This document shows, piece after piece, positions 22,128-27,449 of a DNA stretch of 27,449 bases. Positions within the stretch are counted from its first letter, which is position 1; the number at the start of each line of letters is the position of its first letter. The translations under genes and the position numbers were made by a program. Under the pieces are notes generated by a model. That model did not search any database, was not told where the DNA came from, and was given only the letters and a program-made list of their open reading frames with translations. This DNA is from Bacteroidota bacterium (lineage in GTDB: Bacteria > Bacteroidota > Ignavibacteria > Kryptoniales > JAKASW01), in NCBI GenBank assembly GCA_021789755.1, contig JAJYJD010000012.1:1-27449 (forward strand), written 5' to 3'.

Positions 22128-23003
22128 ATGCAAAGTAAATCACCGCACGATAAGACAGCGTCAGCGAAGCTGACGTTTGTTGTATTATCAGATGCAGAAA
22201 GACCGTCGCGGACTTTCAAGGCATCGAGGCTCCAGTTGACGCTTGCTGTTGTTTTTGCAATTGTTGCCGTCGGTGCAGCGAGTGTGCTGATCTTGATTAA
22301 TACCCCGTTGGGGAAACTGGTTCTCCCCTCCTATTTTAGTACACAAGAAGAGCAATTGCAGAAGATTCGCGTATTGGAAACGAAGGTGGATGCGGTTCAA
22401 CAACAGTTGACCTATCTTGCATCATACAACTTGAAGCTGAGGAATGCCCTGGGCGATACGGCCGGGATGGAAACGAGCATGCCGGAAGCAGGTGCAACAC
22501 CTCCTGCCGGTATGGCCCAGACCGATCAGCAGAAGGTTGAAGAAGGAAGTGTCGATAACACCGAGTCGTATCAGGCGCCGACACCAGGACGCTACACCTA
22601 TGCAAATTACAGAGAATTGAATCATGATATTTTTCCGATGATAATGCCGGTCCATGGTTTTATCACGCGAGGTGTGGATTACCCGATACAGCACTACGGC
22701 ATCGACATCTCAGCCCAGGAAGGCGAGCCCATTGTCGCGCCGGCACCAGGCGAAGTGGTATTCTCAGACTGGACTCTCACAGGAGGTAACACGGTTATTA
22801 TTGCCCATCCCGGCGACTTCATGACCGTGTACAAGCACTGTGAGCGAATACTGGTACCTGTCGGCGCAGATGTCTCCAGAGGCGAAGCGATAGCGCTCGT
22901 CGGCTCGACCGGGACGACCAGCACCGGACCGCATCTTCATTTCGAACTTTGGCACGATGGAAAGAATTTGAATCCAGAGAACTACTTACTAACCAAGAGA
23001 TGA
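22128..23003 (+). CDS. M23 family metallopeptidase (LytM-type peptidoglycan endopeptidase) with N-terminal membrane anchor
   Basis: A predicted zinc endopeptidase that cuts peptidoglycan cross-links in the periplasm. The protein has 291 residues: a cytoplasmic N-terminus, one membrane segment (about 36-58), a short coiled-coil stretch (about 72-106), a proline/alanine-rich linker, and a LytM domain (about 175-290). The zinc ligands are complete: H189 and D193 in HYGID, and H271 in GPHLHFE, with the active-site H237 and H269. Activity is therefore expected. The start at 22128 gives a normal N-terminus before the membrane helix; a longer in-frame reading to 22020 would run through the promoter. 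Bactofilin follows after one base. M23 enzymes paired with bactofilins set cell shape in Helicobacter and some Alphaproteobacteria. Confidence 0.92.
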   Translation: MQSKSPHDKTASAKLTFVVLSDAERPSRTFKASRLQLTLAVVFAIVAVGAASVLILINTPLGKLVLPSYFSTQEEQLQKIRVLETKVDAVQQQLTYLASYNLKLRNALGDTAGMETSMPEAGATPPAGMAQTDQQKVEEGSVDNTESYQAPTPGRYTYANYRELNHDIFPMIMPVHGFITRGVDYPIQHYGIDISAQEGEPIVAPAPGEVVFSDWTLTGGNTVIIAHPGDFMTVYKHCERILVPVGADVSRGEAIALVGSTGTTSTGPHLHFELWHDGKNLNPENYLLTKR

Positions 23004-23004
23004 C

Positions 23005-23370
23005 ATGGCAAAAGAAGAAGCTCAGATCAATATAGTGGCGCACGGATCGCGCTTCGAAGGGAAGATCACGAGTCCGGGAAGTCTCAGAGTTGACGGCCAG
23101 GTGAACGGAGATGTCTCTCTTACCGGCGACCTCGTGATCGGTGGCAACGGCGAAGTGAACGGGAACATCGACGCGCAGACCGTTACGGTCGGTGGGAAAA
23201 TTACAGGTAATATTACCGCCAAGACAAAGTTGGTGCTTGAAACGAAGGCGAGGATCAAGGGCGATATCCGGGCCTCTAAACTCGTTATTGACGAAGGGGC
23301 GATCTTCGACGGGAAGTGCGAGATGAGCGGAGACCGGCGCCTCGACCAAAAGAGCGAGCTTTTCAGGTGA
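23005..23370 (+). CDS. Bactofilin (polymer-forming cytoskeletal protein)
   Basis: A small protein of 121 residues that self-assembles into filaments at the inner face of the membrane and places cell-wall enzymes. The body is a run of short beta turns with repeated G-x-I/V and hydrophobic alternation (SLRVDGQVNGDV, LVIGGNGEVNGNI, VTVGGKITGNI, ARIKGDIRASKLVI), the right-handed beta-helix of the family. A short N-terminal tail (MAKEEAQINIVAHG) fits the membrane-binding tails seen in bactofilins. The C-terminus is short and charged. It is one base from the M23 peptidase gene and three bases before atpZ, so all are probably on one message. Functional partnership with the M23 enzyme is inferred from the neighbourhood. 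Confidence 0.94.
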   Translation: MAKEEAQINIVAHGSRFEGKITSPGSLRVDGQVNGDVSLTGDLVIGGNGEVNGNIDAQTVTVGGKITGNITAKTKLVLETKARIKGDIRASKLVIDEGAIFDGKCEMSGDRRLDQKSELFR

Positions 23371-23373
23371 TCC

Positions 23374-23637
23374 GTGCCGGAGGCGAAAAAAAAGCAGAGC
23401 TTCGGAGAAAGTCTAAGCAAGACGTACAGGCAGGTCGGGCCCTACATGGGGCTAGGTACAGAACTAGCCGCATCGGTCATAGGTATGGTTCTACTTGGCT
23501 ACTTTCTTGACGAGCATTTCAAAACGTCGCCGTGGCTGCTTCTGACAGGAGCGGCAGCAGGAATGACAGGCGGCTTTTACAATTTCATTAGAGAAGTACA
23601 AAAGCTGGGCAAGATTGACACGCGGAAAAGGAGCTGA
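23374..23637 (+). CDS. atpZ: AtpZ/AtpI family protein (ATP synthase accessory membrane protein)
   Basis: A small membrane protein of 87 residues with two hydrophobic segments (about 28-45 and 53-70) separated by a short loop DEHFKTSPW. TELAASVIGMVLLGYFLDE and GAAAGMTGGFYNFIREV match the AtpZ pattern found upstream of F-type ATP synthase genes. In Bacillus, AtpZ with AtpI has been linked to Mg2+/Ca2+ uptake and to assembly of the c-ring; the role here is not shown. The start is a GTG with AGGTGA three bases upstream, overlapping the bactofilin end. It stands first in the atp gene row. Confidence 0.88.
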   Translation: MPEAKKKQSFGESLSKTYRQVGPYMGLGTELAASVIGMVLLGYFLDEHFKTSPWLLLTGAAAGMTGGFYNFIREVQKLGKIDTRKRS

Positions 23638-23653
23638 GTCGCCGCTGCAAACG

Positions 23654-24052
23654 ATGCGGACCAAGACGATCAAAACCGTCTCGGTCGTAGTCGTCGTTTT
23701 TGGTTTGATCTCAGCCGGCATCATCTCGGAATACGGCAGCCCCAGCTTCGGGGAATCCTACTTTCTCGGCTCCCTGCTCGGAATTGTGAACGGTGCAATC
23801 GGGTTCCTTACCATTGAAAGGTTCATCGACAAGCCTACCATCGTGTTCTTAAAGGGAGTATTCATCGGAATGGGCGTACGCCTGCTCCTTCTCCTCGGAG
23901 TCTTCATATTCCTTATAGAGGTAGCCCATCTGCACATAGCCGGCTTGGTGAGCGGCCTGTTGGTTTTTTATTTCACAATGACCGTACTCGAAGTGATCTT
24001 TCTTAATAAGAGGATTGAAATTTCAAAGGCAATGAGAGAGAGTAAGCCGTGA
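23654..24052 (+). CDS. atpI: ATP synthase subunit I-like membrane protein
   Basis: A predicted c-ring assembly factor of the F-type ATP synthase, located in the inner membrane. From ATG 23654 the protein has 132 residues, with four hydrophobic segments (roughly 10-28, 38-55, 67-90 and 97-118). The family is poorly conserved, so the call rests on size, membrane pattern, and the position between atpZ and atpB. The frame stays open to a TTG at 23615, inside atpZ. An AAGGAG near the atpZ stop (23628-23632) is far from the ATG, so a start between these points is possible. The stop overlaps the atpB start as GTGA. Confidence 0.75.
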   Translation: MRTKTIKTVSVVVVVFGLISAGIISEYGSPSFGESYFLGSLLGIVNGAIGFLTIERFIDKPTIVFLKGVFIGMGVRLLLLLGVFIFLIEVAHLHIAGLVSGLLVFYFTMTVLEVIFLNKRIEISKAMRESKP

Positions 24053-24954
24053 TCTTCGGATTGACAACTGATTCTGCTTCCATACATGCGGTTGCGGATA
24101 CCGTTCGGACAATGACGGATACGGCCGGCGCTGCCGCAGCACAAGCCTCCAACCCTTCGAACGGAGGCTGGATTATCAAGCATGTCGCGGACTCTCATAC
24201 GCTCGATTTGCTACCGTTCGGCGAGATCCATCTTCCTCACATCGGACCCATTCAGATCGGCGGACTGTCCATAGATATGTCGATCACAAAACATGTCGTC
24301 ATGCTCTGGGCGGCCGGAATTGCGCTGCTGGCGGTCATGAACCTCGTCGCAAGAAGTTACCGGAAGTCCCTGATACCAGGCCGCTTTGCGGGTGCGATCG
24401 AGATGCTCATACTTTTTGTCAGGGACGATATTGTGTTGCCTGCGATGGGTGAAAAGGGCAAAAAGTTCCTCCCGTATTTTCTGACTCTTTTCTTCTTCAT
24501 TCTATTTGCGAATTTGTTTGGACTCATACCGTACGCTTCCACCCCGACGGGCAACCTCAACGTCACGGCTGCGCTGGCTATGATCGCGTTCTTCGTTATT
24601 CAGATTGCCGGCATAATGCAGTACGGACTCGGAGGGTATTTCAAGGGGCTTGTTCCACCCGACATCCCGATTTTCGTCATTCCGATAATGGTGATCGTGG
24701 AAGTCCTCGGTCTCTTCACGAAGCCTTTCGCACTCTGCGTTCGTCTCTTTGCCAACATGATTGCCGGGCACATTGTCATCTTTTCTCTCATCGGTTTGAT
24801 ATTTGTTTTCGGAACCATATTGATCGCGCCTATTTCAATCGCTTTTGCGTTGTTTATTGAATTACTGGAAATACTCATAGCGACCATTCAAGCATATATA
24901 TTCACCATTCTGACGGCATTGTTCGTCGGCATGGCAATTCATCAGGAACACTAA
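24049..24954 (+). CDS. atpB: ATP synthase F0 subunit a
   Basis: Stator subunit that forms the two proton half-channels against the c-ring in the inner membrane. The protein has 301 residues. After a longer N-terminal part (1-80, hydrophilic and alanine-rich) come five or six membrane segments, with ANLFGLIPYASTPTGNLNVT (about 154-173) and the essential arginine R232 in LCVRLFANMIAGH. ELLEILIATIQAYIFTILTALFV closes the protein. The start is a GTG in a four-base overlap with atpI. The extended N-terminus resembles the longer a subunits of Bacteroidota and Chlorobiota. atpE follows after 21 bases with a strong ribosome binding site. Confidence 0.96.
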   Translation: MIFGLTTDSASIHAVADTVRTMTDTAGAAAAQASNPSNGGWIIKHVADSHTLDLLPFGEIHLPHIGPIQIGGLSIDMSITKHVVMLWAAGIALLAVMNLVARSYRKSLIPGRFAGAIEMLILFVRDDIVLPAMGEKGKKFLPYFLTLFFFILFANLFGLIPYASTPTGNLNVTAALAMIAFFVIQIAGIMQYGLGGYFKGLVPPDIPIFVIPIMVIVEVLGLFTKPFALCVRLFANMIAGHIVIFSLIGLIFVFGTILIAPISIAFALFIELLEILIATIQAYIFTILTALFVGMAIHQEH

Positions 24955-24975
24955 GAAAAATCGCAGGAGGTCTAA

Positions 24976-25209
24976 ATGACTTATATTCCCGAATATGTAC
25001 ACCTGGCTGCCGGACTGGCTGCAGGACTCGCGGTGATCGGCGCCGGTTACGGAATCGGCAGGCTCGCAGCTGCTGCAATGGAAGCGATCGGTCGCCAACC
25101 TGAGGCACAGGGCGATATCAGAACGTCCATGATCATTGCCGCGGCCCTCATCGAAGGTGTGACGCTGTTTGCGGAGGTCATCGCTATAATAATGGCATTG
25201 AAGCCGTAA
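24976..25209 (+). CDS. atpE: ATP synthase F0 subunit c
   Basis: The rotor proteolipid, 77 residues in two membrane helices joined by the polar loop RQPEAQ (40-45). The ion-binding carboxylate is E60 in LIEGVTLFAEV. Sodium-type c subunits have a glutamine in helix 1 and a Ser-Thr pair after the glutamate; here the matching positions are isoleucine (I28) and Gly-Val, so a proton-type ring is expected. AGGAGG stands six bases before the ATG and is the best ribosome binding site in the operon, which suits a subunit needed in many copies. A 77-base gap with a stem-loop separates it from atpF. Confidence 0.96.
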   Translation: MTYIPEYVHLAAGLAAGLAVIGAGYGIGRLAAAAMEAIGRQPEAQGDIRTSMIIAAALIEGVTLFAEVIAIIMALKP

Positions 25210-25228
25210 AGTAACTACTGTGTGAGCG

Positions 25229-25248
25229 CCGGTTCTTTTTGAAACCGG
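25229..25248 (+). other. Stem-loop between atpE and atpF
   Basis: CCGGTT at 25229-25234 pairs with AACCGG at 25243-25248 across an 8-base, T-rich loop, 20 bases after the atpE stop. There is no T run after it, so it is unlikely to end transcription fully. A role in protecting the atpE message end, or in lowering atpF expression relative to atpE, is a plausible inference. Confidence 0.35.
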
Positions 25249-25286
25249 GCAAGGGTCACACTTTCCAATTTCTTTCGGAGACTAAC

Positions 25287-25772
25287 ATGTTACAATTGGA
25301 TCCCGGCGTAATAATCTGGACCACTCTGACTTTCGGTCTGCTCCTCGTCGTTCTACGGGCTACCGCATGGAAGCCGATACTCAAGGCTCTCGATGAGAGA
25401 GAACGAACGATTCGCCAATCGATCGAGCGTGCGGAAGAGACAAAGAGAGAGTCGCAGGAGCTTCTCGATGAGAATCGCCGCAGTGCCTCAAAAGCTGAAG
25501 AAAGGGCGCAGCGGTTGATCGAGGAAGCGCGGGAGTTCGCTGAGAAAATCAGAAGCGAAACGATGGCAAAGGCCGCCTCTGAAGCTACGAGGCTGATCGA
25601 TAAGGCCAGGGAAGAAATCGAGCGCGACAAACAGCAAGCCATTACGCAGCTCCACGGACTCGTTGCGGAGTTGGCCGTAAAGGCAGCAGAAAAAATTCTG
25701 GACGAAACGATCGATGAATCCCGGCAGAAAAAACTTGTCGAAAAATTTCTGACATCGCTCCGGAAAAACTAG
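25287..25772 (+). CDS. atpF: ATP synthase F0 subunit b
   Basis: Peripheral stalk subunit holding F1 against rotation. The protein has 161 residues: one N-terminal membrane helix (about 8-24, IIWTTLTFGLLLVVL), then AWKPILKALDERERTIRQSIERAE and a long charged coiled coil to the end, as in other b subunits. The start at ATG 25287 is supported by CGGAG seven bases upstream; the frame stays open to a TTG at 25239, but this would put 16 polar residues before the membrane helix and begins next to the stem-loop. atpH follows after seven bases. A single b gene is present here; no b' copy is visible. Confidence 0.95.
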   Translation: MLQLDPGVIIWTTLTFGLLLVVLRATAWKPILKALDERERTIRQSIERAEETKRESQELLDENRRSASKAEERAQRLIEEAREFAEKIRSETMAKAASEATRLIDKAREEIERDKQQAITQLHGLVAELAVKAAEKILDETIDESRQKKLVEKFLTSLRKN

Positions 25773-25779
25773 ATTTACC

Positions 25780-26334
25780 GTGAAAATATCCAGAGCCTCA
25801 AAAAGATATGCCGGAGCCTTGCTGGAACTGGCATCGGAACTGAAAAAGGTCGACGAGGTCGCCGCCGACATGAAGTTTATTCGTCAGTCTGTCATTCATT
25901 CGCATGAGCTCGAACTTTTTCTCGCCAGTCCCGTAATCGACCGGTCCAAGAAAAGAAGTGTGGTGAAGGCGGTCTTTGAAGGCAGGATCGACAAGATGAC
26001 AATGGATTTTCTGTATCTCCTCATCGAAAAGGGAAGGGAGGTACTGATCGCCGGTATCGCAGTAGAATTCGGAGCGCTCCTGGACGAGAAAATGGGTATA
26101 GTGAATGCGGCGCTGAAGTCTCCTTTCGAGATCGACGAAAAATCTCAAAGGAAAGTCGTATCCGTGCTCGAAACAATTACGGGCAAAAAAGTACGCGTAT
26201 CTTTCTCGCTTGACAAAAGGCTTATTGGAGGGTTCCTGGCCCAAATAGGCGATACAGTCTACGACGGCAGTGTCCGCCGTCAGCTGGAACTGCTCAAGCG
26301 GCAGCTGTCGGATGGCGCATCGATCGACAGCTGA
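25780..26334 (+). CDS. atpH: ATP synthase F1 subunit delta
   Basis: Links the b stalk to the top of the alpha/beta hexamer. The protein has 184 residues. The N-terminal helical domain begins ISRASKRYAGALLELA, and the C-terminal part has DEKMGIVNAALKSPFEID, ITGKKVRVSFSLDKRLIGGFLAQIGDTVYDGSVRRQLELLKRQL; the last segment is the most conserved stretch of the family. The start is a GTG at 25780 with no strong ribosome binding site, so coupling to atpF (seven bases upstream) is likely. atpA follows after 37 bases. Confidence 0.95.
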   Translation: MKISRASKRYAGALLELASELKKVDEVAADMKFIRQSVIHSHELELFLASPVIDRSKKRSVVKAVFEGRIDKMTMDFLYLLIEKGREVLIAGIAVEFGALLDEKMGIVNAALKSPFEIDEKSQRKVVSVLETITGKKVRVSFSLDKRLIGGFLAQIGDTVYDGSVRRQLELLKRQLSDGASIDS

Positions 26335-26371
26335 CAAGAGGAATAGCAACTGAACACTCAAAGAGGAACAC

Positions 26372-27449
26372 ATGCCTGAAGTTAGACCAGATGAGATAAC
26401 TGCAATTTTAAGAAAACAAATATCGGGCTTTGAACGTGAAGCCGATATATATGATGTCGGTACAGTATTACAGGTCGGAGATGGTATAGCGAGAGTTTAC
26501 GGCCTTCAGAAGGTAATGGCCAGCGAGCTGGTAGAATTTCCGAACGGTGTCTTTGGAATGGCTCTGAACCTTGAAGAAGACAACGTGGGCTGTATTCTTT
26601 TCGGAAACGATACGCTTGTGAAGGAAGGCGATCAAGTACGGCGGACCGGGAAGGTCATGTCGATGCCGGTCGGTGAGGCCATGCTGGGCCGTGTCATCAA
26701 TCCTCTCGGTCAGCCAATAGACGGGAAGGGGACCATAAATACCACCAAGACCCTTCCCGTAGAGCGGAAGGCTCTTGGTGTGATATCGCGAAGCCCTGTC
26801 AAGCAGCCGTTGAATACCGGTATAAAGGCCATCGATTCGATGATCCCGATCGGTCGCGGACAACGCGAGCTCATCATCGGCGACCGGCAGACCGGCAAGA
26901 CGGCAATTGCGGTGGATGCAATACTCAACCAGAAGTTTACACACACCGAGGAGTCGAAGAAGCGGGGGATCAAACCGGTTTATTGCATTTATGTAGCGAT
27001 CGGGCAGAAGGCTTCCACTGTCGCCCAGGTAGTGGCGAAGCTTGAAGAAGAAGGTGCAATGGAATATACCACTGTCGTCTCGGCAACCGCCGGGGTACCT
27101 TCTCCGATGCAATTCATCGCGCCGTATTCCGGCTGCACACTGGGAGAATTTTTCCGCGACAACGGGCGCGACGCATTGGTGATTTACGACGACCTTTCCA
27201 AACACGCGTGGGCCTACCGCCAGGTATCTCTGCTGCTTCGCAGGCCTCCTGGCCGCGAGGCATATCCTGGAGATGTCTTTTACCTGCACAGCCGATTGCT
27301 GGAGAGAGCGTCCAAGCTCAGCGATGAAGAAGGCGGCGGAAGCCTTACGGCGCTCCCGATCATAGAAACTCAGGCGAGCGATGTCTCCGCGTACATCCCC
27401 ACTAACGTCATCTCTATCACCGACGGTCAGATATATCTCGAGCCGGGCC
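26372..27449 (+). CDS. atpA: ATP synthase F1 subunit alpha, N-terminal 359 codons (3' end outside window)
   Basis: The non-catalytic nucleotide-binding subunit of the F1 hexamer. The frame is open from ATG 26372 (GAGGAACAC just upstream) to the window edge. Visible are the beta-barrel domain (VGTVLQVGDGIARVYGL, about 29-45), the P-loop GDRQTGKT (170-177), VAIGQKASTVAQVV, DDLSKHAWAYRQVSLLLRRPPGREAYPGDVFYLHSRLLERA (273-313) and the start of the DGQIYLE segment. The sequence is normal for the family; HAW replaces the QAV of E. coli, a change I know from other lineages. About 140 more codons and, by usual order, atpG should follow beyond the window. Confidence 0.97.
   Translation, partial: MPEVRPDEITAILRKQISGFEREADIYDVGTVLQVGDGIARVYGLQKVMASELVEFPNGVFGMALNLEEDNVGCILFGNDTLVKEGDQVRRTGKVMSMPVGEAMLGRVINPLGQPIDGKGTINTTKTLPVERKALGVISRSPVKQPLNTGIKAIDSMIPIGRGQRELIIGDRQTGKTAIAVDAILNQKFTHTEESKKRGIKPVYCIYVAIGQKASTVAQVVAKLEEEGAMEYTTVVSATAGVPSPMQFIAPYSGCTLGEFFRDNGRDALVIYDDLSKHAWAYRQVSLLLRRPPGREAYPGDVFYLHSRLLERASKLSDEEGGGSLTALPIIETQASDVSAYIPTNVISITDGQIYLEPG

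Noticed and set aside
26468..27289. 273-codon minus-strand open frame at the right end
   Set aside because: It is antisense to the highly conserved atpA, which is open to the edge of the window.
1..27449. CRISPR array, tRNA/rRNA genes, insertion sequences, prophage or defence genes
   Set aside because: Apart from the 318-base divergent gap, every gap is about 90 bases or shorter. I saw no spaced direct repeats, tRNA-like cloverleaf, transposase, integrase or nuclease-type product.

Overview
The window is a densely packed stretch of bacterial chromosome holding 26 well-supported protein genes, one probable extra small gene, and no RNA gene, insertion sequence or CRISPR array that I can see. 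The cell is Gram-negative: lipid A genes lpxB and lpxK are present, along with many exported and membrane proteins. The serine hydroxymethyltransferase carries the internal insertion (about residues 240-280) that I know from the Bacteroidota/Chlorobiota group. Ribosome binding sites of the AGGAGG type and a near-consensus sigma-70 promoter argue against Bacteroidia proper. An Ignavibacteria-like or related member of the FCB group is my best guess. That placement is inference, not proof.

Region 1 (1-4440, plus strand) holds the 3' part of rpiB, glyA, tatC, a long-chain polyprenyl diphosphate synthase and a patatin-like phospholipase. Region 2 (4531-11396) holds a large exported protein that looks like a catalytically dead family 2 glycoside hydrolase fused to a multi-spanning membrane domain. 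It is followed with no gap by smc and then by a HAD-family phosphatase. Region 3 (11393-14897) runs from an isoprenylcysteine-methyltransferase-like membrane protein through lpxB and lpxK to a class I glutamine amidotransferase-like hydrolase, with overlapping or nearly touching ends. Region 4 (14901-19487) holds ppdK (pyruvate phosphate dikinase with a lysine-rich tail), a hairpin, queA and ispD.

Region 5 (19477-22092) is the only minus-strand block. It contains an exported protein of unknown function, an acyl-CoA carboxylase carboxyltransferase subunit, and upstream of that a 19-codon ORF and a 76-codon ORF, all chained by 4-base stop/start overlaps. Region 6 (22128 to the end, plus strand) starts from a divergent near-consensus promoter. 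It reads M23 peptidase, bactofilin, atpZ, atpI, atpB, atpE, atpF, atpH and the first 359 codons of atpA. A cell-shape module (peptidoglycan endopeptidase plus bactofilin scaffold) therefore stands at the head of the F-type ATP synthase operon.

Most of the content is housekeeping: one-carbon metabolism, isoprenoids, lipid A, chromosome structure, tRNA modification and energy conversion. The items that stand out are the glycosidase-like membrane fusion protein, the overlapping minus-strand chain with its small ORFs, and the shape-gene/ATP synthase arrangement with an almost leaderless first gene. I did not find a clear new defence or mobile system.
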